NCBI GenBank assembly: GCA_020736575.1
Contig: JAGPYM010000017.1
Coordinates: 124,001-188,000 of the forward strand
DNA from: Thelonectria olida
Lineage: Eukaryota; Ascomycota; Sordariomycetes; Hypocreales; Nectriaceae
Length of the DNA stretch: 64,000 nucleotides
Direction: 5' to 3'
The position numbers and the translations under genes are program-made. Position 1 is the stretch's first letter. Each line of letters starts with the position of its first letter. Under the pieces are notes generated by a model. It was not told the DNA's origin and searched no databases. It saw only the letters and a program-made list of their open reading frames with translations. Shown one piece after another: positions 1 through 12,000 of the stretch.

Positions 1-509
1 GCAATACTCAATATTGTATCTGCTCTGGGAAACGACAGGTTCCGATGAGCAAGCAAGCCCACGTCGTACTCATTCAGTGCATTTCGTGGTTGGTCGGGGC
101 AGGGCGGTCAGGACGAGGAGCAAGCCGAAGTTGTCCACCTGATTATCTCGGCAAAGCAAGGCGGCTTGCCGAAACAACACGCAAGCTTGGTCAACGCGTT
201 TGATCCTGGTAATTTGTATGGTGCAAGGCGCGTGGGACAAGATAGTCCGTGCCAAAATGGGGACTTCAATAATGCAGGTACGAATAACAGGTATGGTGTG
301 AGAAGGCCGCTACCTTGGAGGAAACGGAAAGCAATGCGAGGTATTCATGGTCATGTGAAGAATGACCTTTATCGTCGGTGACTTTGGATTCCGGTATTGA
401 GATGAGTTAGCCAAACGCGTCTACATCGCGTCTTTCTAAAGCGCTTCAATTTCCGATCAAGGTGAGCCGCGTCTCCACTTTTCCGGCCCCGTCCCGGGGA
501 GCCTCATGC

Positions 510-532
510 GGCTCTGCCGGCAAGGACTACCC
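510..532 (+). repeat. 23-base direct repeat, copy 1
   Basis: This element matches 4657-4679 with two mismatches (21 of 23) and centres on GCCGGCAA followed by GACTACCC. The two copies bracket the alcohol dehydrogenase gene at a spacing of about 4.1 kb. Flanking bases are not obviously conserved. It could be a protein-binding site, a relic of a dispersed element, or chance. Confidence 0.4.
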
Positions 533-2238
533 TAGAGCTCAGGCTGAAACAACAATATTGATCTATTTCGATGTATTCCGAGAAAATATCGTCATTTCAC
601 AGTGGTATTCGGGATCAGAAGACTTGAGATTCCCCAGGGACAATCAGTTGATGCGTCAAATGCAATGTTGACCGATTTTCGCCTATATGCAAACCCTGCA
701 TGGAAATTGGACATGGTGTTTTCACGAGCCTCATCCAAGCAACCCGATTTGCCGACAACCCTGTCCCTACAACAGAGTAAACATGATGCATGAATCTTGT
801 CTGCAAATTTTCATCAAGTGAGCCAACACTCAAGATCTATTAACCACGACAGATTTAGTTGGACAACAGTGATGTACTAGTAATGACTATCCGTCTTCTC
901 CTAGTACTCTACTTGTCTACCCAACACTTCCAGTTACAAGTTACGAGCATGCACAGCAGATCATGTCCCAAGATCTCGAATTGATAACCCACAGGTAGGT
1001 TGCAACGCTGCACGCAAACACACCAAGCACTGTCACGCAACCACCCCTTTATATTCGGGATCCGACCGACCTGCCCAATCGGAGAGAGGCCCGTGATATC
1101 TCCTCGACGACAAAACCCACAGAATTGCGAGCTCAACACGATACTGGCGATTATCTCGAAGCCCAACGCATTCTTTGCATATCTCGGCTGCAGTCTTGGG
1201 CGGTGATAGGGCTGCGAGCTGACGGCTCCACCATCACCAGACTCGGCCTCCTACGCGGCATGTCCGAACAAGGTCGGTGAGAGCACCACTGATAATATGT
1301 GAAATCACGGGACACACCGGCTCATTTGTGTCCGCGTCGACTGACTCGGCTCCTGCTTCGGTGGCGGTGTCCCGTTTATTCGCCCACCTAGGTGAAATAC
1401 CGAGACACGGTCTCACCACGGCCCGCCTGGATCCAGACCTTGGGGGTCCGGGGTTTGGGAGAAGGGATTTGAAGAAAATTTACCTTTTCTCGTGGAGCCG
1501 GATGCTTGAAAGGGGGGAATCTACGAGGGGCGAGTTGTGTTCGCTTATGTGTGCAGCCTGGTTACTTGCAGTGGTTGAAGCACGCACATCATATCATCAA
1601 AGCCTACGTTTCCCATAGAGGTTGATGGACCCAGTAAGAATACTATGCAAACCGTTTGGAATGCCAAGCATTCCAGCCCAAGTAGTTACTGAAACGTTCC
1701 CTAACGGTCCACCAAGACGGCAACATTCCAACGGCCGAAGCCACGTTCCAGAAGCACGGGAGAACACCATGTTTTACCTACAGGGCTGGACCGCCATCCC
1801 AGCCTCAAAACGGCCGACATAACGGGCGACACCCTATCAAAACCCCCACGTCTTCACCGAGGGGCTCTCGAATACGGTGACGTTATCTCACCTTGACAAC
1901 TTCCCACGTCCGGTGGAGTCGACTGGCGATGTGGTTGGGCCTTTGTGGTCCCACATGGCGTGTTGGATAGGTGAGCGATGAATCAAGAGCAGACCGAGCT
2001 TCGAGGACCGGTGGAGATGAGGGACAAGGAGTCGTTCCTCAGGATCATGATCGGGAGGTTTAGGAACGCCATCAGCATGGTCGGGAGAAGACGGGACGGT
2101 GCCGGTTGGGTCTGGCTCCGTTTGCAAGGTGTAAGGTGAAGCGATAATGGTCAATGGTAAGGGGTCTGTATGAAGTCGGTGGCCTGTTCATGGTGAGCGG
2201 GAACCCAAGGGGGAACGAGGATCACTGAGAGTGTGTGT

Positions 2239-2246
2239 TATATAAA
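2239..2246 (+). promoter_or_regulatory. TATA box of the alcohol dehydrogenase gene
   Basis: The sequence TATATAAA lies 143 bases before the ATG at 2389 and is followed by an AC-rich leader, the usual layout of a strongly transcribed fungal gene. Confidence 0.6.
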
Positions 2247-2388
2247 CGAAGTAAAGTCCAGATGAGATGGGACTTGAAGAAGCTGGACATCCTCATCGCA
2301 ACAAGAGATCCAATCGCACACTTGTGCTTGTAACAAACACTCCTCCGTCAACATCAATCGATAGATCCATCATCTGGAGATTGTCAAC

Positions 2389-3892
2389 ATGAATTCCGAA
2401 AACGACTACATCTTCGAAGGCTGGATGGGCGAAGACCCTGCATCAGCCGAGGGAAACATGGTCTGGAAGCAGTACGAGCCCAAGCCCTGGGAAGAGTCCG
2501 ACGTCGACATCAAGATCACCCACTCGGGCATCTGCGGCTCTGATATTCACACCTTGAGGGCCGGCTGGGTAAGTTCAACTGGCACAGAGGAGAACCAACC
2601 CTCAACTAACGCTCTCCAGGGCCCAACCGACTTCCCCTGCGTCGTCGGCCACGAGATCGTCGGCATTGCCGTTCGCGTCGGCTCCGAAGTGGAGGGCGAC
2701 ATCAAAGTCGGCGACCGGGTCGGCGTCGGCGCCCAGACCGACTCGTGCCGGAGCCGTGACGGCCCTTGCGGCGTCTGCGAGAACCACCAGGAGAACTACT
2801 GCAAGGAGATGCACCTCACCTACAACACCACGTACCGCAACGGCGGCAAGGCCTACGGCGGCTACGCCCTGTACCACCGCAGCCCGTCGCGCTTCGTCAT
2901 CAAGATCCCCGACGGCCTGGCCTCGGAGCACGCCGCCCCAATGCTGTGCGGCGGCGTCACCGTCTACTCGCCGCTCAAGGTCTTCGGCTGCGGGCCCGGC
3001 AAGCGCATCGGCGTCGTCGGCGTCGGCGGCCTGGGCCACTTTGCCGTGCTCATCGCCCGGGCCATGGGCGCCGACAAGGTCGTGGGCATCTCGCGGAGAG
3101 CGTCCAAGAGGGAGGAGTCGCTGGCTTTGGGTGCTGATGAGTACATTGCCACGGCCGACGACGAGGACTGGGCTGAGAAGCATGCCAACTCGCTCGACCT
3201 GATTATCTGCACCGTTTCTTCACCAAAGGTACGTTTCCACGCGCTCGTCCGTCATCAACACCACAAAGATCCCACGTGATGTCCGAGAGATGTCGTCCCT
3301 GTCCCTGCAGACCATGTGCGTTGTCAGCCGGAGGAACAAGCGTCCATTGTTGTATTTGTGCTGCATGAGGCTTCTGCTTGCTTACTCTGCCGACGAGTCC
3401 GCCACCCCCTCTCATATCCTATTCTTCGTATCCACGATAGCATTCTCTTCACATCATTCCACTGCATGATCACCGACAAACCATATCAGAGAGCCGTTTT
3501 TACCTGCTCATTCACTCCACTGTTTCTCATCACGCATGATCCTGAAAACGCCATGGCTTGGCCGGCACAGAGGAGAACCCGTGCTAATTCCTGATTACCC
3601 GCAGATGCCCTTGGAAGAGTACTTTGGTCTTCTCGCTCTGGACGGCACACTGGTGCAAGTGGGTATCCCCGAGGAGCCCATTCCTTTGAGCCCCTGGGCT
3701 CTGGTGCCACAGCGACGAAGGTGGGTTGGTTCGCTCATCGGCAGCCCCAAGGAGATCGAGGAGCTGTTCCAGCTGGCGGCCGACAAGCACATTGTGCCGT
3801 GGGTTGAGATGCGGCCGATGAGCGATGCCAACCAAGCCATCGTCGACATGGAGGCGGGGTTGCCGAGATTCCGCTACGTCCTCAGGAACTAG
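2389..3892 (+). CDS. NADP-dependent zinc alcohol dehydrogenase (cinnamyl-alcohol dehydrogenase family)
   Basis: Predicted exons are 2389-2568, 2620-3228 and 3605-3892, giving 358 residues, the normal length for the ADH6/CAD branch of medium-chain dehydrogenases, which reduce aldehydes to alcohols with NADPH in the cytosol. Visible features: catalytic zinc ligands C49 (GICGSD), H71-E72 (GHEIVG) and C170; structural-zinc cysteines C103, C110, C113 and C121; and the nucleotide-binding GVGGLG at 194-199. The first structural gap is C-x6-C rather than the classical C-x2-C, which I believe occurs in a fungal subgroup. Intron 1 (51 nt, in frame) has GTAAGT, CTAAC and CAG. Intron 2 is unusually long (376 nt) but joins family-conserved sequence exactly (...TVSSPK to MPLEEYFG...). 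The two introns share a 16-base identity near their 3' ends. The substrate cannot be told from sequence. Confidence 0.9.
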
Positions 3893-4656
3893 TTTGTCTT
3901 TTTCTCGCGGTGCTGTGTGATCCGGGCTTGGGTTCTTTGAACGTCGGCTGGTGAGATATGAGAAGTCATCCTGTTGGCCGTAAGTTCCTTTCTGCATCCG
4001 GTTTTCTGCATTCCAATCCTTCCATGTAACAATAGCAAAGCGGCGTCCAATTTAGATAGCATGCAAGTTGAGTTTCCGAGTCGGGGCAGCGTTAATAAAG
4101 AGACGATTTGAATGACCAGACGACAAGCATCGATCAAAGCAACCCAATTGCCACGAGAGGGTCAGCAGTCTCGATATGTTATATGTAAATGGTTGCCTAC
4201 AGCCCGTTGCCGATTGCTTATTGCCTATTGAAGCCATTTCCACTCATCCATCATTGAGGTGGGCAGGTGACATACTGCAGCTATGCCCGAGTTGTGAAAG
4301 ACTCCAATACGCCGCATCCAAGAGGGGGCCGTCGTCAAAGACCGGCGCTGGAATGGGCCCGACAAACGAGAAGCGACAGTCTCTTGATAATCTCGCCCAA
4401 ATTCAGTAGTCACCGAGGCTAGCAGCATCCCAAACTCAATAGCTTCGACTCCTCTCGTCCCCTGCCCTCAGCTCGGCCCAGGCCGGTCGACTTTGCCATC
4501 TTGGCTCGGCGAACGGGTCTTTGGACAAAGGCAATTAGTCACATTGCAGACGAGCCAGGGGCCCCTGGTTGGCCAGGTACGCGTAGCTTGAGCTCGAGGC
4601 TGTCCTTCGGAACCTGCTGTTATCTCTTCCCGAGCAGGGGTGATGACATTGACCAG

Positions 4657-4679
4657 GGCTCAGCCGGCAAAGACTACCC
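4657..4679 (+). repeat. 23-base direct repeat, copy 2
   Basis: This is the second copy of the element at 510-532, with two transversion/transition differences and the same orientation. Confidence 0.4.
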
Positions 4680-7600
4680 ACGGCCAAGACCCGACAACCA
4701 GCTCAGACTCGCGGCGAGCCCTGTTCCTTGGGCTGGGAGATGGCCTGGGTCGTGGCCAGAGCACTGAGCGCTGGTGGACCAGGGTGACAATCCGACGCGG
4801 AAAACGTGGTTTGCCCCTGTATTCGTCGGCTGGTGAATAAGCTTGCTCGTCCTTTGTTACCCTGTGTGCCTCGCCGCCTTGGTCAGGGCACAGAATGGGC
4901 TGATGTTGGTAGGCTTCCCCCACGGGGACATCTCGCCCATCGTAGCCCCGTTTCCAGGCGTTTTCCAGCGAGTGAGTGCGCTGGCAGAAGAGACCCGCGA
5001 GGTATTAATTTTACACTGGGTGATCGATCGCAAAAGAAATATCTCGTAACGCGTGCTTGTTTGGCAGTGATCAGCGGACGTCGTGCGAATAGAGATGCAT
5101 ACGCATTGCCAAGATTAGACACAAGTTAATATAAAATCAGACGAAAGTACAAATTAAAATATATTACAGCTCAGTGTGTCCGTCTGTCGTTGGTTGAGAT
5201 ACGTAGGGTAAGACACTGCAGCGGGAGGACGCAAGGGAGCCCGGATGCTCGGATACGCTGAAGAGACAGTCTCAGCCATGGCCAGTTTTTTCGTCTTTTC
5301 TTTTTCTCCTCATTAATTCCCTCGCTCCAGTCTCCACGGGCCCGAAATCCTTCAGCCCAGTCTACAGCCTCTGCGATCGGGCCCTGGCTGAGGGGACAAG
5401 GGTGACACGCCTATCAGCAAAATAAAATTGCACTCCCAGTCGTCAAACAAAACCAGCCCGTAACGGTCGTGGCTCTGTGGATAGCGGCAGGAACAGCAGC
5501 TCCGTACCGGCGTCTTAGTGCCAGGAACGCGTTGCCCAGCTTTTCGCGCCCACTGACAACGCCTCCTCCAAGCCATGTTGGTGTGATAAAGGGGGGGAAC
5601 GGGACTTTGGCCAGCCACAAACGGCGTCAACGCTAGCAAAAGCCGGCGACGGTGAGAAAGGAAATTGGGGAAACCGAGGCGTGAAAAGTGTGCATGACGC
5701 AAGGAACGAGAAGAAATATTCAAAAGGGGCAATGTCTTTCATCGTACGAATACGTCAACGAAAGAGCCCTTGACGTAGCGAGTGGGACCATGTGGTCGTC
5801 AAGATCTCCAAATGTCTTACTACGATTTATTGTCCGGGCTATTGCCTTGGAAGTTGCTCTGCCGCACATGCCCTTATGCTGTCTCACCGCGGGAGCGGCT
5901 CAGTTGAGTCAACAGACGGGGCCGAAATGTCTCTTCAGCGGGAGGAGCAGTGGATACGCGAAATCTCTTCTGCAGTCTTGGCCATGGCAAACACGGCCTT
6001 CTGCATGGCTGGTTCATTACCGTGTTACGAGCCGCAGCCGGATACAGCTGTCGAATAGTGTGCTGGACCGTTGCTTCAGAAGCAAGCCGCGCTCATTTCC
6101 TGGACGAGGTGCAGAGGATGTAAGCAGCCATGATGCACGTCCACTGGAGCTGGTGAGGGGTCGTCCAGGGGAATCCCCAGTTTGGGCGTCTTCGGAAAGT
6201 CAACAAGCGAGGTCCAGGGGCGAGACGGGACGAGATAATGGATGCTCCCCTGGGTAACCAATCATCTTGTGCCTGCATCTAGGCAAGCAAGGCCAGGCAG
6301 GTCAGGGGACAAGGTCCGAGCCTCCTGTGAGGCCGCATTGCCCGCCCGCTGACAGGATTTTCTCGGAAGGCGCGCACAGCCGACGGCTGTCATTGTTTTG
6401 CATTGATGTCCTGGGGATGTTTTGTTTCTTTGATCGGCAGGTCCATGCTTGCCAAGTATCTCGAGGTTGACCACGGCGTTCGTCACCTGTGAGCTGACGT
6501 GCTCTATTGGGAGTGCTTCCGTCCCTCCATCATGCCGAATTATGTCACTTGTGTTCAAAAGAGGGACCCTTATTCACGCCATGCATTACTTCATCTCTCC
6601 GCCTTGTGTCAATGCCTGCGCTAGCTCTGGAGTTGTGCACTCAGCGGCTCGGTGATGTGATTCGCGTTGCATTGCGTCCGGCTTGTGGTCCCCGTCGCCG
6701 GCTCGCATTCAGAACCCCGCCAGTCGACGCCATCTTTTGCCTAACAACATTGCTCCGCTTATGGTGCACTCTCCTGAGCTACGGATCATTGCAGGACTTT
6801 GGCGTTTACGGACAAGGCACGGCATTCTCATTTACGCCATTGTCGTATTGCTCGACGGTTGCTTCTAAGTTGGGATTGCTTTGCGGTATCTCGTTCGTCT
6901 GCCGGTTTCATCTTTCTCAGCCCTTCGAAAAAAAGGAAGCGGTAAGGCTCCCCGGGGATCCACGTCCCGTGCTTGTTCCCTGTCGTCGGGCTGAGAGTCA
7001 TCACACCGATGTTATTGGAGATGTTATTGGAGGGGCACAACCACGTTGGTTGCCGTACGGGGCCCCGATCAAGGTCGATGGATTTCGGTGGAAATTCTTG
7101 TTTTTCGTCAAGCCTCAATATGGATCGTGAGTGGCCAGCCAAGTCTTTGTTCAAGCACACGCGGGAGGTCACTGCCGAGGCGGCCGAGGAGAACACAAGG
7201 CCACGCACAGATGACCAGCACAACTCGTCTGAAAGAATTTGACGCGGCCATGGCGTGAGGGGGCGGGGTGAATAGGAAGATCCGTTCTGTTCGGACAATG
7301 CAGTGAGGGGTTCATGAACAATCCATATCCCTGCCGGACTCCGAGGCGAGAGATAGGGTCCACGATCAGAGATTTCTACTACTACGCGCGGAAGTACCGT
7401 GATGACTTTTTAGTTTGTGATAAGATTCTAGGAACCAAGGATCGTCGTGCTTCTACGGCGTCAACCGCATTCTGGCGTCTGTCTTCTCTTTGATAGACCA
7501 GGTCAGGCGGGTGCAAGATGGGTGGGAGAGAACAAAAAAAGATAGGAACCTAGCCAGAACGGCATCTAGCATCGAATTTGGGGCGCCAATAGCACACCAT

Positions 7601-8807
7601 GACTTCGGAGAAATGATGAGGCCTAAAAATAACGAAATTACTATCTGAATGCGAGAGGGAGCCTCAGGAGAAGGATCGGGGAGGTGGACGACGGAGTGCT
7701 GCAATCTTGGTGTGCGAACTGCCGATACGACTGACAATCGACATGAACTAAAGGTGCAAATGGAAACAGTCAACGACAGCAGGTAACAAAAGACCCAAAA
7801 ACCAATCAGCAGGAAAGTCACGGCATCCTGGGGAGAGGCTGAAAGGCGTCAAGGATCTCGATGTTGCAGCTATCAGCTCGCATAGGGAGTTTCGCGAGAT
7901 CCCCGTGAAAAGCGTAAGAGGGGACTCTTGCATCCCTGGATCGGCATAATGATTGAGGAGTCTAGAGCAAAGCTGACGCTGTACCTGCATCTGCATCGCC
8001 TCATGCCGCCAGGAACAGAACAGGACTTCAGCCCTGGCTGCCAGGTTCGGCGCCTCTCATCAGCGGCGGTTGGTGCTCATAGCGCCCGTTCGAAAAGAAT
8101 GCCCCAATAGAGACAAGACGCCTTCAGCAGGATGCACGCCCCTGGTAGCCCCACGCGCCCTCACAGGCTAACGGCTGTGGTAATCTGGCTGGAGGAGGGG
8201 GAGAACCCATCGCAGCTCGTTTGAGGCGCCAAGTCCATCTCCCATTGAGGGAAGGGCGGTCGAATATTGAGATGGCCTTGTCAGGGGTGCGCCCAGGGGA
8301 AAGACCTCGTCAGACACCGGGGCAAGCCACACGTCCCCACTTGTTCTACGCAAGAGGTTGGCGCCCCCACTTTCTCTTCACAACGTTCTTCACAACCGAA
8401 CCTCAACACCAACTTCACGCATCTCACGCGCACACAACTTCGCTTCTTTGTGCATCGTCCAAGGCCCACTCCCGCCAACGCCCATCATCCCCGTCATTTA
8501 CGCTGCTGTTCGTATTGTTCCGATCTGGCTTAGTCCTCCCAACTATGATCCCTGCTCTCCTGCGCTCCATAGCGGCTCAGGCTAACGCAACACCTAGGCA
8601 CACCCATCATGGCATCGACCCAACCCGAAGCCTCACGGAGGCAGCGAAGGCGAGAAACGGCCAGAGATGCCCACCCTTTTCCCGTGCGAGTTGGGACTAT
8701 CTGTTCAAGCTGCAGGCCATGGGCATTTAAGGCCCATGATCCGACTGTCTGGATCCATGTCCTCTCCTTTCCTTCCTACTTTTCTTTCTGTCAATCACTA
8801 CATTCTC

Positions 8808-8817
8808 TTATTTATAC
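8808..8817 (+). promoter_or_regulatory. TATA-like element of the cell-wall protein gene
   Basis: TTATTTATAC lies about 90 bases before the ATG at 8907 and follows a strongly CT-rich tract (8760-8808). Confidence 0.45.
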
Positions 8818-8906
8818 CTCTCCGCTCGCGGAGCTTTTCAGTCTCTCAGCTACCTCTGAGTAACCGACCACCGTCCATTCGTTAATTCGCTTCACATTCG
8901 TTTATC

Positions 8907-8972
8907 ATGAAGAGCGTGTTTGTCTTGGGCACTTTTGCCCTCGGCCTGGTGTCGGCCCACCGCAGACCTGGT

Positions 8973-9007
<35 letters not shown>

Positions 9008-12000
9008 CCAGAACCAGTACCAGTGCTCAACTTACGATTCTTGCTATGGTGCTCTCGCCAACTCTCAGGGCTCATCCAACTTTTGCAAGGACTGGTTCGC
9101 GCGCGGCTGCGATAAGGAGAGCGATATTCCTTCGGATGTCAAGCCCTTCTGCCACTGGAAGGATGGCAAGAACAAGGTTGCTCGTGTGAGCTCTGCTTGC
9201 AAGTGCATCACCTACTCTGCCACTCACACGACCACCACCACTGCCGCCCCCACAGCAACTTGCTCGAGCTACACCAAGCTCACCCCCAAGCCTGCTGGTT
9301 ACAGCTGCGGTATTGAAGGTCGTGTTCAAGGATGCGAGGTTGTTGGACGACAGAGCAACGTCTACCACAAGCGGGACTGCGCCGCTCTTTGCCACGCCAA
9401 GAGCAACTGCAAGTCTTTCTCGTTCGACTACTACAACCATAAGTGTACGTTCTACAAGGATCACGCTGCTGAGTTCGTCCACCCATCCAATGGTTGCGGT
9501 GTTTGGGTCTTCGACAAGGAGTGCTATGGCTGCGAGACCACCACGACCACGACCACTGCTAGCTCAACGACTTCCACGTCGACCACTTCGACTACTGATA
9601 GCGCTACCTCGACTAGCACTACGACGACGTCGACCACTGAGAGCAGCACCACGGAGCCTTATGTGACTACTCCTGCCACCACTCCCGAGACCACCCCCGA
9701 GACCACTCCTGGTACCACTGACACTGATGACTGTGACACTACCACGACCACTGCCGGAACCAGCACCACTCCTGGTGGCGGCGTGTCTACCACGACTACT
9801 CCTGAGACCACGCCTGCTACCACTCCGGAGACCACTCCGGGCACTTCTACCACGGAGACCGATGACTGTGATGACACCACCACCACGACTCCTGCCAGCA
9901 CTTCCGAGACCACTCCCGGTACCTCGACCACTCCTGGCAGCGGCGGTTCAACCACCACCACTCCTGGCACGGAGACCACCCCCGGAACCACCCCCGGTAC
10001 CGAGACTACTCCCGGTACTGAGACCACTCCTGGCACTCAGACCACTCCCGGCAGCGGCGGTTCTACGACCACTACTCCCGGCACGGAGACCACTCCTGGC
10101 ACTCAGACCACTCCCGGCACGGAGACCACTCCCGGCACTCAGACCACTCCTGGCACCGAGACTACTCCTGGTACTCAGACCACTCCCGGCACGGAGACCA
10201 CTCCTGGTACTCAGACCACTCCTGGCACTCAGACCACTCCCGGCAGCGGCGGTTCTACGACCACTACTCCCGGCACGGAGACCACTCCTGGCACTCAGAC
10301 CACTCCCGGCAGCGGCGGTTCTACGACCACTACTCCCGGCACGGAGACCACTCCTGGCACTCAGACCACTCCCGGCACGGAGACCACTCCCGGCACTCAG
10401 ACCACTCCTGGCACCGAGACTACTCCTGGTACTCAGACCACTCCCGGCACGGAGACCACTCCTGGTACTCAGACCACTCCCGGCACGGAGACCACTCCCG
10501 GCACTCAGACCACTCCTGGCACCGAGACTACTCCCGGTACTCAGACCACTCCCGGCACCGAGACCACTCCTGGCACTCAGACCACTCCCGGCAGCGGCGG
10601 TTCAACCACCACTACTCCTGGCACCGAGACCACTCCTGGCACCGAGACTACTCCCGGTACTCAGACCACTCCCGGCACCGAGACCACTCCTGGCACTCAG
10701 ACTACTCCCGGCACCGAGACTACTCCTGGTACTCAGACCACTCCCGGCACGGAGACCACTCCTGGCACTCAGACTACTCCCGGCACCGAGACTACTCCCG
10801 GTACTCAGACCACTCCCGGCACTCAGACCACTCCCGGCACCGAGACTACTCCCGGTACTGAGACTACTCCCGGCACCTCTACCACTCCTGGCAGCGGCGG
10901 TTCAACCACCACTACTCCTGGCACCGAGACCACTCCTGGCACCGAGACTACTCCCGGTACTCAGACCACTCCCGGCACCGAGACCACTCCTGGCACTCAG
11001 ACCACTCCCGGCACTGAGACTACTCCTGGTACCTCCACCACTCCTGGTAGCGGCGGTTCAACCACAACCACTCCCGGTACTGAGACGACTCCTGGTTCTT
11101 CCAGCAGCTCAACCACCACTCCCTACAACACTCCTGGTACCTCGACCACCGAGACTACCCCAGGCAGCGGTGGTTCAACCACTACCACTCCCGGTACTGA
11201 GACCACTCCCGGCACCTCTACCACTGAGACCACTCCCGGCAGCGGCGGTTCTACCACCACTACCGAGACCACTGGCACTGAGACCACTCCTGGTACTGAA
11301 ACCACTCCTGGCTCCACCACTACCGAGACCACTGGCACCGAGACCACTCCTGGTACTGAAACCACTCCCGGCACTTCCACCACTGAGACCACTCCCGGCA
11401 GCGGCGGTTCTACCACCACTACCGAGACCACTGGCACTGAGACCACTCCTGGTACCGAGACTACTCCTGGCTCCACTACCGAGACCACCGGCACTGAGAC
11501 CACTACCACTGGTACCGAGACCACTGGCACTCCCGGCACCTCGACCACCGAGACTACTCCTGGCAGCGGCGGTTCCACCACTACCACTGGTACTGAGACC
11601 ACTGGCACCGAAACTACCGGCACTGAGACCACGGGTACTGAGACTACTGGCACTGAGACCACGGGTACTGAGACTACTGGCACTGAGACCACGGGTACTG
11701 AGACCACTGGCACCGAAACTACCGGCACTGAGACTACTGGCACCGAAACTACCGGCACTGAGACTACTGGCACCGAAACTACCGGCACTGAGACTACTGG
11801 TACTGAGACCACGGGCACTGAGACTGGTGCTACCTCTACTACCTGCACCGAGACTACTGGTACTGAGACCACGGGCACTGAGACTGGTGCCACCTCCACT
11901 ACCTGCACCGAGACTACCACCTCCAACGGCTCTGGTCACGGTACTACCACCACCTCTGAGGAGTTGACCACTTCCACCTTCTACACCACGAAGACTTACA

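Larger units (their letters stand above)
1..2388. other. intergenic region, no gene recognised
   Basis: Only short, overlapping frames on both strands are open here, none with a recognisable domain or convincing codon pattern. The last 150 bases carry the promoter of the downstream alcohol dehydrogenase. A 23-base element at 510-532 recurs at 4657-4679, on the other side of that gene. The left end may hold distal promoter of a gene outside the window. Confidence 0.5.
3893..8906. other. long gene-poor region before the cell-wall protein gene
   Basis: About 5 kb with no recognisable protein. The open frames of 120-207 codons here have no domain, and overlapping frames on both strands are equally open. 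The stretch just after 5100 is AT-rich (around TTAATATAAAATC). The last 160 bases are pyrimidine-rich with a TATA-like element, a typical fungal core promoter. A long regulatory region for the adhesin-like gene, or non-coding transcripts, are possible but not shown. Confidence 0.45.

Noticed and set aside
2602..3183. Minus-strand frame of 193 codons and other overlapping frames across the alcohol dehydrogenase
   Set aside because: They are shadows of GC-ending codons in exon 2; the products are Ala/Asp/Gly/Val rich without a domain.
9727..11967. 746-codon frame overlapping the cell-wall protein in another frame (Leu/Pro/Arg rich), and long minus-strand frames at 11123-11926 and 11175-12632
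   Set aside because: The repeats have unit lengths divisible by three and contain no stop in several frames, so open shadows are expected. The real frame has the signal peptide, cysteine domains and GPI tail.
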